Assembly: GCF_007483665.1 (NCBI RefSeq)
Contig: NZ_VIQO01000033.1
Coordinates: 1 to 64,000 of the forward strand
Origin: Catellatospora sichuanensis
GTDB lineage: Bacteria > Actinomycetota > Actinomycetes > Mycobacteriales > Micromonosporaceae
DNA: 64,000 nucleotides
Direction: 5' to 3'
Part shown: positions 51,733 to 61,611 of the stretch, piece by piece
Position numbering within the stretch: position 1 is the first letter of the stretch
Layout of the letters: the number at the start of each line of letters is the position of its first letter
Translations under genes and position numbers: made by a program
Notes under the pieces: model-generated
What the model was told of the DNA's origin: nothing
What the model saw: the letters and a program-made list of their open reading frames with translations, nothing else
The model's database searches: none

Positions 51733-53043
51733 CTACTGCGACAGCAGCGCGTTGCCCTTCTTCTCGATCTCGCCGGCGGCCTGCTCGGGGGTGAGCTTGC
51801 CGCGGCCGAGGTCGTCGATGATCAGGCCGACGTCCTTGCCCAGCTCCTCCTTGACGGTCAGCAGACCGGGGCGGAAGGCCGGCACGGAGGCCAGCAGGGT
51901 CGGGCCGAACTCCTTGGGGGTGATGAAGTCCGGCAGCTTCTTGAGCGCCTCGACGTCGACCGGCACGTCGCTGAACTTCGCGAACTCGACCTGGTTCTCG
52001 GTCTTGAGCATCCACTTGAGGAACTGCCAGGCCTCCTTCGGGTGCTCGCTCTCCGCGGAGATCGCGTACCCGTTGGCGCCGGAGTAGAGGACCAGGCTGT
52101 CGCCGACCTTCGGCAGCGGGAAGACGCCGATGTTCGGGGACTTGGCGGCGATGTCGGCGAAGTTCCAGGGACCGACCCGGGCCATGGCGACCTTGCCGGT
52201 ACGCAGGCTGTCCAGGTCACCGTTGAGCCACTGGTTCTCGCGCTGCTCGTCGATCGGCGGCACGATCTTGTCGGTGAACAGGCTGGCGTAGTCGGCCAGG
52301 CCCGCGATGCCCTGCGGGCTGTTCACGGTGACCTTCGTCGGGCTGACGAAGTTGTCGTACATAGAGCCGCCGCGCATCGCGATCAGCGACTCCCAGAAGT
52401 TGATGCTGCCCGGGTGCAGGGCGTACTGGGTGACCTTGCCGGCACCGTTGACCTTGGTGAGCTTCTTCGCCATCTCCTTGAAGGCGTCGAAGGTCATCGG
52501 TACGGACGGGTCGGGCGTGGCCACGCCGGCGGCCTTGAAAAGGTCCTTGTTGTAGCCGACCAGCGGCACGGAGATGCCGACGGGCATCGCGTACTGCTTG
52601 TCCTTCCAGCCGAACACGCCGACCGGGCCGGGCTGGGCACCGGCGATGGCGCCGGAGTAGTCGTCCATCTTCTTGAGGTCGGCGAAGACCTCGTTGTCGA
52701 AGTACGACGCCGCGAAGCAGGAGCACAGGCCGACCACGTCGTAGGCGTTGCCGCCGGCGGTGGTGGTCTTCACCTTGTCCCAGTAGGCGTCCCAGGGCAG
52801 GAACTCAGACTTGATCTTGATGTTGGGGTTGGCCGCCTCGAAGCCGTCGAGCCACTTGCGGTAGAGCGCGTCCTTCTCGGGGGTGTTGCTCCACCAGCCC
52901 CAGCTGATGGTGACCGGGCCGCTTTCGGCCTCGGGTTCGTCGGCACTGCCGCAGGCCGCCGTGACGAGCGACGCGGCCAGCAGCAGCGCGCTCAGGACGA
53001 CGCCGGGCCTCCGGCGGGACTTCCTGGATCGAGCATGCTCCAT
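51733..53043 (-). CDS. Extracellular solute-binding lipoprotein (second ABC system)
   Basis: 436 residues from ATG 53043 (AGGAG upstream). Lipoprotein signal peptide ending VTAAC (Cys31). CUT1 sugar-binding fold, starting VTISWGWWSNTPEKDALYRK. First gene of the minus-strand operon; divergent from the LacI gene. The ligand is probably an oligosaccharide related to beta-mannan or beta-glucan if the adjacent GH5 and GH1 genes are its suppliers and consumers. Confidence 0.94.
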   Translation of the reverse strand: MEHARSRKSRRRPGVVLSALLLAASLVTAACGSADEPEAESGPVTISWGWWSNTPEKDALYRKWLDGFEAANPNIKIKSEFLPWDAYWDKVKTTTAGGNAYDVVGLCSCFAASYFDNEVFADLKKMDDYSGAIAGAQPGPVGVFGWKDKQYAMPVGISVPLVGYNKDLFKAAGVATPDPSVPMTFDAFKEMAKKLTKVNGAGKVTQYALHPGSINFWESLIAMRGGSMYDNFVSPTKVTVNSPQGIAGLADYASLFTDKIVPPIDEQRENQWLNGDLDSLRTGKVAMARVGPWNFADIAAKSPNIGVFPLPKVGDSLVLYSGANGYAISAESEHPKEAWQFLKWMLKTENQVEFAKFSDVPVDVEALKKLPDFITPKEFGPTLLASVPAFRPGLLTVKEELGKDVGLIIDDLGRGKLTPEQAAGEIEKKGNALLSQ

Positions 53044-53438
53044 AGTGAACTCCTGTGAGGTGCGATGCGCGTGGAGAGGTGCGGAAGCGTTGCGTCCGGC
53101 CGGCTCGTGCGGGCCCCCGGAGTGCGAACCCCCGGCGGTCCTGTCGCGACCCATCAAGACGCGATGGCGAACTAAATCGAAACAGTGACCGGGACCATAG
53201 CCCGCCCTCGCAAGTACGTCAACACCGTGTTACGCCGGAAACTTTTGCGCCATGTCCTCAGAGGAGCATTACCGCAGATGAGCCTGTATCCCATCCTGTG
53301 TCAGCGATCAGCCCCAGCCCGCCTCGGATCGACCGGGGTCTTCCGCACGACGGAGCGCGCTGCTACTGTCCCGGTCCGTAACAAAATCGGTTTAGTAGCA
53401 ACGACCAGGGAGCTGCCCATGCGGAACGGAGGACGGCC
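53044..53438. promoter_or_regulatory. 395-bp divergent control region of the second sugar regulon
   Basis: No gene here. It should hold the promoters of the ABC operon and of lacI. Candidate palindromes: AACACCGTGTT (53221-53231), AAATCGGTTT (53384-53393, central CG typical of LacI sites) and a long inverted repeat TGCTACT/AGTAGCA (53361-53367, 53394-53400). No copy of GGAGAGCGCTCTCC occurs, so this repressor must use another site. Confidence 0.45.
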
Positions 53439-54461
53439 GTGAAGCGCCCGACCATCGCCGACATCGCCGGCCGCGCGGGTGTATCCCGGTCTGCGGTCTC
53501 GTTCGCACTCAACGACCAGCCCGGCGTCTCCGAGGAGACCCGCCAGCGGGTCCTGGCGGTGGCGTCCGAACTGGGCTGGCGACCGCACAGCGCGGCCCGC
53601 GCCCTGCGCGGCGGCCGGGCCGGCGCGATCGGCCTGGCCCTGCAACGGCCCGCGCGGCTGCTCGGGGCCGAGCCGTTCACCATGGAGCTGATCAGCGGCC
53701 TGGAGTCCGAACTGTCGGCCCGCTCCTGCGGGCTCAACCTGCAGGTCGTCGAGGACACCGAGGCCGAGATCGCCACCTACCGCCGGTGGTGGGCCGAGCA
53801 CCGGGTCGACGGCGTCATCGTGCTCAACCTGCGCGACGACGACCCCCGTGTCGGTGTGCTGGAAGACCTGCACCTGCCCGCGGTCGTCATCGGCGGGCCC
53901 GCCGGCACCGGAACGCTGCCGAGCATCTGGTCGCAGGACGCGTCCGGCATGACCGACGTCATCGAATACCTGGCCGCACTCGGCCACCGGCGGCTGGCCC
54001 ACGTGTCCGGCGATCCGAACATGCGCCACATCGTCGACCGCGCCGACGCGCTGCGGGAGGTGTGCCGCCTGCGCGGCCTGCCCGAGCCGCTGACGGTGCG
54101 CGCCGACTACTCCGACGAGGACAGCGCGCAGGCCACCCGGCGGTTGCTGGCCGCACCGGACCGGCCGACCGCGATCATCTACCACACCGACCTGACCGCG
54201 GTGACCGGACTCGAAGTGGCGCTGGAGATGGGCCTGTCCGTGCCGGACGAGCTGTCCCTGGTCGCGTTCAACGACTCCCGGCTGTGCCGCCTGGTCAACC
54301 CGAAGCTCACCGCACTGGCCCACGACATCCCGGGCCGGGGCGCGCAGGCGGCGCGCATGCTCTTCGCCGCCATCGAGGGCGGGCCGGGAGCCGACTCCCA
54401 GCCCGCCGAGCCCTACCGGTTGCTGCCCCGCGGCAGCACCGGCGTGTACCGCACGCGCTGA
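53439..54461 (+). CDS. LacI-family transcriptional repressor (second regulon)
   Basis: 340 residues from GTG 53439 (GGAGGA upstream). Helix-turn-helix RPTIADIAGRAGVSRSAVSFALN (about 3-25) and hinge (HSAARALRGGRAG); then the sugar-binding domain. It differs from the first LacI in its recognition helix (RSAVSFAL versus RATVSRVI). Followed by GH1 after 39 bp, forming a two-gene unit. Confidence 0.94.
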   Translation: MKRPTIADIAGRAGVSRSAVSFALNDQPGVSEETRQRVLAVASELGWRPHSAARALRGGRAGAIGLALQRPARLLGAEPFTMELISGLESELSARSCGLNLQVVEDTEAEIATYRRWWAEHRVDGVIVLNLRDDDPRVGVLEDLHLPAVVIGGPAGTGTLPSIWSQDASGMTDVIEYLAALGHRRLAHVSGDPNMRHIVDRADALREVCRLRGLPEPLTVRADYSDEDSAQATRRLLAAPDRPTAIIYHTDLTAVTGLEVALEMGLSVPDELSLVAFNDSRLCRLVNPKLTALAHDIPGRGAQAARMLFAAIEGGPGADSQPAEPYRLLPRGSTGVYRTR

Positions 54462-54500
54462 ACCGCCCGACAGGGCCCTCACCCGCAAGGAGAGCCGCCG

Positions 54501-55931
54501 ATGACCGCCCCCACGGAGACCGCGCCCGACCGCCGTTTCGCACCGCCGGAGTTCCCCGCGGGATTCCGCTGGGGCGCGGCCACCGCGGCGTTCCAGGTCG
54601 AGGGCGCCCTGGACGTCGACGGGCGTACGCCGTCGGTCTGGGACACCTTCACCGCCGTCCCCGGGCGGGTGGACAACGGCGACCGGGCCGACCTGGCCGT
54701 CGACCACTACCGCCGCTACCGCGACGACGTGGCGCTGATGGCGCAGCTCGGCCTGAACACCTACCGCTTCTCGGTGTCGTGGCCCCGGGTGCAGCCCGAC
54801 GGGCGCGGCGCGGCCAACGGCAAGGGGCTGGACTTCTACTCCCGGCTGGTGGACGAACTGCTGGCCAAAGGGATCGAGCCGATGCTGACCCTCTACCACT
54901 GGGACCACCCGCAGGTGCTGCAGGACGCGGGCGGCTGGGCGAACCGGGACATGACCGAACGCTTCGCCGACTACACCGCGCTGGTCGCGGCACGGCTCGG
55001 CGACCGGGTGCCGCTGTGGGTCACCCTGAACGAGCCGTGGTGCACCGCGTTCCTGGGGCACGCCTCCGGCATCCACGCCCCCGGCATCGCCGACGACGCC
55101 ACCACCCTGACCGTGGCCCACCACCTCAACCTGGCCCACGGCCTGGGCGTGCAGGCACTGCGGGCGGCCCTGCCACGCACCGCGCAGGTATCCGTCGCGC
55201 TCAACCCGGCCCCGGTGCGCACACCCGTGGACACCCCGGAGAACCGGGACGCGGTGCGCCGTGCCGACGCGCTGCGCAACCGCATCTTCCTCGACCCGCT
55301 GCTGCGCGGGGAGTATCCCGCCGACCTGATCGCCGACACCGCGCACGTCACCGACTGGGGCTTCGTGCACGACGGGGACCTGGCCACCGTCACCGCGCCG
55401 ATCGACCTGCTGGGCGTGAACTACTACACGCCGCTGTACGTCGCCGCGGGTCCCGGCCCCGCCGACCCGTACAACCGCTGGGTCGGCAGCGACGGCCTCG
55501 TCCACATCGCACCCGCCGACGGCCCGTCCACCATCCACGGCGTCGTCGACGCGGGCGCCCTGCGCGAGCTGCTCAACCGCATCCGCCACGATTACGGCCC
55601 GGTGCCGATCGTCATCGCCGAGAACGGGGTGGCCTCCCCTGACCAGGTGGGCCCCGACGGCCGGGTCGACGACGCGGGACGGGTCGCCTACCTGCACGCG
55701 CACCTGGCCGCGCTGCACGACGCCATCACCGACGGCGTGGACGTGCGCGGCTACGTGATGTGGTCCCTGATCGACAACTTCGAGTGGGTGTACGGCTACA
55801 GCCAGCGCTTCGGCCTCATCCACGTCGACCGGGACACCCAGCACCGCACCATCAAGAACAGCGGCCACTGGTTCCGGCAGGTCATCGCCGCGAACGCCAT
55901 CCCACCCCTGGACCCGCCCGCAGCCGGCTGA
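54501..55931 (+). CDS. GH1 beta-glycosidase (second copy)
   Basis: 476 residues; AAGGAGAG upstream. Acid/base Glu178 in TLNEPW and nucleophile Glu374 in IAENG. No signal peptide, so cytoplasmic. Similar in length and pattern to the GH1 at 7882 but with differing loops (PPEFPAGFRWGAATAAFQVEGA). Could be beta-glucosidase or beta-mannosidase; context with a mannanase-like GH5 favours oligosaccharides of that type without proving it. Confidence 0.94.
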   Translation: MTAPTETAPDRRFAPPEFPAGFRWGAATAAFQVEGALDVDGRTPSVWDTFTAVPGRVDNGDRADLAVDHYRRYRDDVALMAQLGLNTYRFSVSWPRVQPDGRGAANGKGLDFYSRLVDELLAKGIEPMLTLYHWDHPQVLQDAGGWANRDMTERFADYTALVAARLGDRVPLWVTLNEPWCTAFLGHASGIHAPGIADDATTLTVAHHLNLAHGLGVQALRAALPRTAQVSVALNPAPVRTPVDTPENRDAVRRADALRNRIFLDPLLRGEYPADLIADTAHVTDWGFVHDGDLATVTAPIDLLGVNYYTPLYVAAGPGPADPYNRWVGSDGLVHIAPADGPSTIHGVVDAGALRELLNRIRHDYGPVPIVIAENGVASPDQVGPDGRVDDAGRVAYLHAHLAALHDAITDGVDVRGYVMWSLIDNFEWVYGYSQRFGLIHVDRDTQHRTIKNSGHWFRQVIAANAIPPLDPPAAG

Positions 55932-55983
55932 CGGGCGTAGCAAGGAGCGGACCCGGGGACGCCTGCGTCCGTATTGGTTCAAA

Positions 55984-55993
55984 AATGCGCATT
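55984..55993. promoter_or_regulatory. Candidate operator upstream of the GH5 gene
   Basis: AATGCGCATT is a perfect 10-bp palindrome with central CG, 88 bp before the GH5 start, in an AT-rich stretch. It may be a LacI-family site, but no second copy is clear. Confidence 0.35.
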
Positions 55994-56080
55994 AATCGAA
56001 GCACGTCGCGTTCGGGGCGCCCGGCCCCGGATGCGGCGCTCCCCCCAGAGCACCAGGAGAGACACAGGTAGGAGACCTGC

Positions 56081-58441
56081 ATGAAAGCTCTTCGGCTCAA
56101 CCGGCTCACCATCCCGTTCGTGATTGCGATGGTCCTCGCCGTGGTGTTACCACTGATGGTCGGCAACAAGGCGAACGCCGCCCCCGGCTTCGTCACCACG
56201 TCGGGCACGAAGTTCATGCTCGACGGCAAGCCCTTCTACGTCGCGGGCACCAACAGCCACTACCTCGGCTGGGGCACGCGCGGCGAGGTCGACTCGATGC
56301 TCGGCTACGCCGACGCGAGCAACTACAACGTCGTACGCGGCATCCTGCACTCGGTCACCGGGTCGCTGGACGGCACCACCAAGCCGCACATCTGGAACCC
56401 CGCCAGCACCGGTGACGCGTCCAACATGGGTATGCACGGGACGTACCTGATCTACTGGGACACCGCCACCAACACGTACGCCTTCAACCCGAGCACCACC
56501 AACGGGCTCGGCCGCTGGGACTACGTCATCGCCAGGGCCGCGCAGCTCGGCCTGAAGCTGAACATCGCGATGATGGACTTCTGGCAGTGGGCGGGCGGCA
56601 CCCAGCAGATCAACTCGTGGTACATCCCGGGCTACAACGGGTCGAGCCACGCGCAGCGCTACACGTTCTTCTACAGCGACCCCCGCACCAAGCAGCTGTA
56701 CAAGGACTGGGTCAGCTTCGTACTCAACCGCACCAACAGCATCACGGGCGTGAAGTACAAGGACGACCCGACCATCTTCGCCTGGGACCTGATGAACGAG
56801 CCCGAGGTCAGCTCGGTGTCCCTGGCGCAGGGCTGGTACCAGGAGATGGCGTCCTACATCAAGGCGCAGGGCGCCCAGCAGCTGGTCACCACCGGCAGCG
56901 AGGGCTTCTACGGCGGGCAGGCGGGCTCCGACCCGAACACCGAGGCCGCCAACGTGCCGGCGATCGACTTCCAGACCTGGCACACCTACCCGACGTACCA
57001 CAACGTCTCCCCCGCGCAGGTCAACAACCTGATCAACCAGCACTGCGCGACTGCGGTGGCCAGCGGCAAACCTGTGCTCATGCAGGAGTTCGCCTACCCG
57101 GCACGCAGCGCGGCGGAGAAGGTCACCCGGTCGAACATCTACAGCGGCTGGGCCGACACGATCTACAACAACAACGACTGCGCCGGCTGGCTGTCCTGGC
57201 GGGTCGAGGGCAAGGTCGTGCCCCCGGCGACCAGGCCGCACCCGCAGGACGACAACGTCAACCCGGCCACGTTCATCTGGCCGCCCGACAACGGCGAGGG
57301 CTTCTCCATCTACGGCGAGCCCGACACGTCCAAGGTGCAGTACGACCCGGCGTACCAGATGTTCGCGACCCAGGCCGCACGCCTGATCGCGAAGAACGGC
57401 GGCGTCCTGCCGTCGTCGCCGCCGCCGGCCTCTCCCTCTCCCCCGGCCTCGCCGTCGCCGTCGGCCAGCCCGTCGCCACAGCCCCCGGGCACCGTCAACG
57501 TCGACGACTCGGTCCAGGGCACCGGGCAGAACCAGTGGAACTACAGCGGCTGGAACCACTGCACCGCCTGCAACGAGACCGCCCCGGCGGTCTACTACAA
57601 CGCCAGCCAGAGCTGGAGCCTCAACGCCGGTGAGACCGCGACGCTGGCCTTCAACGGCACCCGGGTCGTCTACCGGGCCGTGACGGGCTCACACCACGGC
57701 ATCGCCGCGGTGTCGATCGACGGCGGCACCGAGGTGAACGTCGACCTCTACGCCACGACCAAGACCGGCGACGTGGCGGTCTGGACCAGCCCGGTGCTGT
57801 CCGCGGGCAACCACACGCTGCGGATCCGCAACACCGGCACCAAGAACGCCAGCGCCGCCGGCACGGTCGTCACCCTTGACCGGGCCGTCGTCACCGGCGG
57901 GTCCACCACCTCCCCGTCGCCGTCCGCGCCGCCGGCCTCGCCGTCGCCGCAGCCGTCGACCAGCCCGCCGGCCACCGGTTTCGTCAAGGGCATCAACCTC
58001 AACGGGCCCGCGGTCGTCGTCGAGGGCAACCAGTGGGTCAGCCAGACCCAGGCCCAGTCCACCGGTTTCACCGTCTCCGGTGGCACGGCCCACACCAACA
58101 CCGTCACGCCCAGCCCGCTGCCCGACGCCGCCACCGTGGACATGCTCCACACCGGGCTGCTCGGCACGGACCTGGGCACCATCACCATGAGCCAGACCGT
58201 GGCCAACGGCACCTACCAGGTGTACGTCTGGGAGATGGAGTCGGTGCAGGGCAACACCCGCCGGTTCAACGTCACCCTGGAAGGCATCCTCAAGGCCAGC
58301 AACCTCGGTGACCTGGCGCTGGGCCACTGGCGTGAGAACGGCGCGTACACCGTCACGGTGTCCGACGGCGTCCTCAACGTCAACGTGACCGGCGCGTACG
58401 GCAAGCCCGCCATCATGGGCCTGGCCATCTACCGCATCTGA
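56081..58441 (+). CDS. Secreted GH5 mannanase-like enzyme with CBM35- and malectin-like domains
   Basis: 786 residues. Signal peptide (1-34, NAAP cleavage). A GH5 subfamily 7-like catalytic domain (about 38-440: FMLDGKPFYVAGTNSHYLGW, DLMNEPEV with acid/base Glu240, LMQEFAYP with nucleophile Glu336), typical of endo-beta-1,4-mannanases. A Pro/Ser linker leads to a CBM35-like jelly roll (about 468-605: VNVDDSVQGTGQNQWNYSGW) and another linker to a malectin-like domain to the end (TGFVKGINLNGPAVVVEGN). It should depolymerise beta-mannan outside the cell. Confidence 0.9.
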   Translation: MKALRLNRLTIPFVIAMVLAVVLPLMVGNKANAAPGFVTTSGTKFMLDGKPFYVAGTNSHYLGWGTRGEVDSMLGYADASNYNVVRGILHSVTGSLDGTTKPHIWNPASTGDASNMGMHGTYLIYWDTATNTYAFNPSTTNGLGRWDYVIARAAQLGLKLNIAMMDFWQWAGGTQQINSWYIPGYNGSSHAQRYTFFYSDPRTKQLYKDWVSFVLNRTNSITGVKYKDDPTIFAWDLMNEPEVSSVSLAQGWYQEMASYIKAQGAQQLVTTGSEGFYGGQAGSDPNTEAANVPAIDFQTWHTYPTYHNVSPAQVNNLINQHCATAVASGKPVLMQEFAYPARSAAEKVTRSNIYSGWADTIYNNNDCAGWLSWRVEGKVVPPATRPHPQDDNVNPATFIWPPDNGEGFSIYGEPDTSKVQYDPAYQMFATQAARLIAKNGGVLPSSPPPASPSPPASPSPSASPSPQPPGTVNVDDSVQGTGQNQWNYSGWNHCTACNETAPAVYYNASQSWSLNAGETATLAFNGTRVVYRAVTGSHHGIAAVSIDGGTEVNVDLYATTKTGDVAVWTSPVLSAGNHTLRIRNTGTKNASAAGTVVTLDRAVVTGGSTTSPSPSAPPASPSPQPSTSPPATGFVKGINLNGPAVVVEGNQWVSQTQAQSTGFTVSGGTAHTNTVTPSPLPDAATVDMLHTGLLGTDLGTITMSQTVANGTYQVYVWEMESVQGNTRRFNVTLEGILKASNLGDLALGHWRENGAYTVTVSDGVLNVNVTGAYGKPAIMGLAIYRI

Positions 58442-58450
58442 CCCCTCCCC

Positions 58451-58474
58451 GCCGGCCTGCTCCCGCAGGCCGGC
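58451..58474 (+). terminator. GH5 terminator hairpin
   Basis: GCCGGCCTGC and GCAGGCCGGC, perfect 10-bp arms with TCCC loop, starting 10 bp after the GH5 stop codon. Confidence 0.75.
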
Positions 58475-58484
58475 GCCTACCCAG

Positions 58485-58544
58485 GATCGCCGTCTCGTAT
58501 CGAAACCTGAGGTCCGACCTCGTTTTCGCCACGAGACGGCGATC
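58485..58544. terminator. Palindromic element with inner stem between convergent genes
   Basis: Outer perfect 14-bp arms 58485-58498 and 58531-58544 (GATCGCCGTCTCGT and complement), inner stem GAGGT...ACCTC at 58509-58521. Likely bidirectional terminator. Confidence 0.7.
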
Positions 58545-58551
58545 TTTCTGG

Positions 58552-59082
58552 TCACCGGGGCGGGTCAGCCGCGCTCTCGCCGCGCGGTGCGGCAGAGGCC
58601 GCCAGCCATCGTCCGATGGCGGCGAAGTCCGCGCCGGTGAGGCCTCGGCCAGGGTCGACACGGTGCAGCAGCGCCCGGCCGCCGTGGTTCTCGGCCACCC
58701 ACACCCGGTCCCGGTCGGTGAGCTCGTCGTCGACCCAGACGAACGCGCGTCCGGCGGCCCATTCGACCAGGCCACGGGTCTTCCAGTGCAGGCGCTCGTC
58801 CGGCTCGTCCTCGTCCGGCCAGTGCACGACCGGCAGGTCGGGCAGCCCGAGCCGTGGTGCGATCACCTCGTTGGCGTCGGCCATCCACGTCGTGGCCCAG
58901 ACCAGGTCGCACGGCAGCGCCGACAGCAGACGGCCGTGCTCGGGATCCAGCCGGGCGAGCAGGGGGTGTGCATCGTCGTGCGGTGGCTCCGAGCGCGCGG
59001 GCTGCGGCGTGCTGCCGCCGAACGGGATCAGCGGTCCGTCGACGTCGAGGAACAGCAGCGGTCGGTCCACGGAACCCGGCAT
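58552..59082 (-). CDS. HAD-superfamily protein
   Basis: 176 residues from ATG 59082. HAD motif I LLFLDVDGPLIPF (DxDG), then ATTWMADAN (motif II-like Thr) and a late acid pair VWVDDELTDRD. Lacks a membrane helix. Such small HAD-like proteins are common and uncharacterised; phosphatase activity is plausible. TATCCT before the ATG suggests a leaderless transcript. Confidence 0.8.
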   Translation of the reverse strand: MPGSVDRPLLFLDVDGPLIPFGGSTPQPARSEPPHDDAHPLLARLDPEHGRLLSALPCDLVWATTWMADANEVIAPRLGLPDLPVVHWPDEDEPDERLHWKTRGLVEWAAGRAFVWVDDELTDRDRVWVAENHGGRALLHRVDPGRGLTGADFAAIGRWLAASAAPRGESAADPPR

Positions 59083-59295
59083 CAGCGCAGGATAACCGCT
59101 GTGGCGACCGAAGCGGTCGGCACCGGTGCGCGGTCGGTCTCCGTGCTGCGTCCCGCCCCGCGGACCGGCCCCCGGTCCGACGCAGCGCGGACCATTTCGG
59201 CCGCGCAGATCCGGAACGAGGACGTCGAGCCGGTATGCGGCATTAGGCTGAATGTGGTCCGCGACATCGGGAAATGCGTGGCATGGCGGGATGTG

Positions 59296-60753
59296 ATGGG
59301 TCGCCACCTCAGCAAGGATGTCATCGATGACGTGACCGAGGTCGCGGCCGGCTGCGACTCGGTGGCACGCGCCTGCAACGCCGCGGTGTCCGTGCTGCAC
59401 GGGCACACCGGCGCCGCGGTGGACGTCCTGCTGCTCAGCCCCGGCCAGCTCTCGGTCGTCGCGTTCAGCGGCGCCTGGCAGGCCCCCGCCGCGGTGCCGA
59501 GCCACTACGGCGTCGTGGGCCATGTGCTGGCCACCGGCAGGCCGGCGGCGATCGACGACGCCTCGATCGCGTATGCGGGCCTGCACACCGGACGCCCCGT
59601 CGGCTCCGTGGTCTGCGCCCCGCTCAGCGAGCCGTCCGACCTGCCCATCGGCGTGCTCAACATCGAGTTCGACCACGTCGTCACCGACCCCGTGCTGTGG
59701 GCGGACGAGCTCGCCGAGGTCGGCCGGCGGCTCCGGCAGCGCATCGACGAGCTCGGCGGCCCGCCCGCCGAATCGCGGGAGGAGCTGCTGCTACGGCATA
59801 CGCTCGGCTTCGCCACCGCACACAGCGGCGTGCAGCTGGCCGGGATGGCCTGCCGCGCCGCGATCGAACTCACCGGCCTCGGCAGCGCGACGGTCCTGAC
59901 GCGGCGCATCACGCCGCCGGGCCAGGCACAGCACCCGCTCCGGCAGACCGCCGCCCACACCGCCGCCGGGGCATGCGACCTCCCCGCGCAGGTCACCGAG
60001 CTGCCGACCCACCTGCTGTCGGCCCTGGTTGACGCGGTCTGCCGGCACGGGGCCTCGCGCACCCTGGGCGACCCGTCCGGGGAGGACGTCCGGGGCTTCG
60101 AACCTCTCGTGCAGGCCGGGGTGCGGACGCTGCTCGCCTTCCCGGTGCGGGGAACGGCGCCCGACCCGCGGCTGGAAGTGGCGATGCTGGTCATGGACGA
60201 GCTGGAGGTGCGCGTCGACCCGGGCACCGTCACCGTGCTGGAACTGCTCATGGCCAACGCCGCCGAGTGCTACGACCGCCTCGGGGCGCTGCACCAGATG
60301 CAGGCGCTGGCCGAGACGGATCCGCTGACCGGCCTGCGCCACGTCGGCCCGTTCACCGAGCAGCTCGCCGCGGCCCGGATCGGGCGCACCGCGCTGCTCG
60401 TCATCGACGTGGACAACTTCAAGCAGATCAACGACCGGCTCGGCCACGCCGCCGGCGACAAGGTGCTCGTCGACCTCGCCACCGGGATGCGCGAGTGCCT
60501 GCGAAAGGGCGACGAGCTGTTCCGGGTCGGCGGCGACGAGTTCGTCGCGATCGTCGACGTCCCCGACGACGCCGAGGCCGTGCGTGTCGCCGACCGGCTC
60601 GTCGCCGCGGCCCGCGACAACGGCAGCGCGGTCAGCGTCGGCGTCGCGTTGCGCCGGCCCGCCGAGCCCGCCGAAGCCACCCTGCGCCGCGCCGACCTGG
60701 CCATGTACAGCGCCAAGCAGGACACCCAGTACGCGGTGTGCTCGGCGGAGTGA
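59296..60753 (+). CDS. GAF-GAF-GGDEF diguanylate cyclase
   Basis: 485 residues. Two GAF-like sensor domains (about 10-150 and 170-310) and a C-terminal GGDEF domain (about 325-480). The GGDEF motif is intact (FRVGGDEFV) and the inhibitory RxxD site lies five residues before it (RKGD). It makes c-di-GMP from two GTP in response to an unknown signal. Start is uncertain; ATG 59296 chosen because the fold begins there, but upstream in-frame codons exist. Confidence 0.9.
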   Translation: MGRHLSKDVIDDVTEVAAGCDSVARACNAAVSVLHGHTGAAVDVLLLSPGQLSVVAFSGAWQAPAAVPSHYGVVGHVLATGRPAAIDDASIAYAGLHTGRPVGSVVCAPLSEPSDLPIGVLNIEFDHVVTDPVLWADELAEVGRRLRQRIDELGGPPAESREELLLRHTLGFATAHSGVQLAGMACRAAIELTGLGSATVLTRRITPPGQAQHPLRQTAAHTAAGACDLPAQVTELPTHLLSALVDAVCRHGASRTLGDPSGEDVRGFEPLVQAGVRTLLAFPVRGTAPDPRLEVAMLVMDELEVRVDPGTVTVLELLMANAAECYDRLGALHQMQALAETDPLTGLRHVGPFTEQLAAARIGRTALLVIDVDNFKQINDRLGHAAGDKVLVDLATGMRECLRKGDELFRVGGDEFVAIVDVPDDAEAVRVADRLVAAARDNGSAVSVGVALRRPAEPAEATLRRADLAMYSAKQDTQYAVCSAE

Positions 60754-60807
60754 CCGCCGCCGCCCGAGTCCGCACCCGAGCGCGGGCCGACCGTGGAGAC
60801 TGGATTC

Positions 60808-61488
60808 ATGGCCGACGTCCCGTCCCCGACGCTGTATCACCGGTGGCTGGGCTGGCACGCCCCGGCGCTGCGGCGCGCTGCCGTGGTGGCGTGCCTCGGC
60901 ATCGTCACGGGGGCCGCACTGGCCATGATCACATCCTGGGAGCTGGCCGCGATCGGCGGCTGGAACGTGATGGCACTGACCTTCCTGGTCGCGACCTGGC
61001 CGATGATCATCAGGGCGAACGGCGCCACCACCCGCAAGCTCGCCGTACGCGAGGACGAGAGCCGTGGCTCCGCCACGCTGCTGCTGCTCGCGGCGAGCGT
61101 GGCCAGCCTGACCGGTGTCTTCGTCGCGTTGCGGCTGGCCGGGCTGTCCAGCGGCTCGCTACGGGGACTGTTCGTCGCGGTCGCGGGGTCGACGGTCGTC
61201 GTCTCGTGGGTCGTGGTCAACACCGTGTTCACACTGCGCTACGCGCACCTGTACTTCCGCTCGCCGGGTGGCGCGATCCAGTTCGGAGCGCAGCAGCAGG
61301 AGCAGCCCGACTACCGCGACTTCGCGTACGTGGCCTTCACCATCGGGATGACGTACCAGGTGTCGGACACGACGTTGCGCGACCGGCGGGTACGGCGGAC
61401 CGTGCTGGTGCATGCGCTGGTGGCGTACCTGTTCGGGGTGGTGATCGTCGCGGGGGCGATCAATCTCATCGCCGGGCTGGTCCGCTAG
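60808..61488 (+). CDS. DUF1345 membrane protein
   Basis: 226 residues. Five membrane helices. DUF1345 signature: LTFLVATWPMI early, and PDYRDFAYVAFTIGMTYQVSDT before the last helices. Unknown function. GTG 60793 is an alternative start. Confidence 0.86.
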   Translation: MADVPSPTLYHRWLGWHAPALRRAAVVACLGIVTGAALAMITSWELAAIGGWNVMALTFLVATWPMIIRANGATTRKLAVREDESRGSATLLLLAASVASLTGVFVALRLAGLSSGSLRGLFVAVAGSTVVVSWVVVNTVFTLRYAHLYFRSPGGAIQFGAQQQEQPDYRDFAYVAFTIGMTYQVSDTTLRDRRVRRTVLVHALVAYLFGVVIVAGAINLIAGLVR

Positions 61489-61611
61489 CCGAAGCAGCTC
61501 GAGCAGCAGGCAAGCCGCCAAGATACGCCCCGTACCCGGACCTGCTGTCTCCCCGGAGTGCTGGTGCGCTATTCGGGCAAACGATGCGCTTTGGGATGGT
61601 ATGTATGAAAC

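Noticed and set aside
53301-55982. 893-codon minus-strand open frame
   Set aside because: Antisense to LacI and GH1, both of which have complete motifs.
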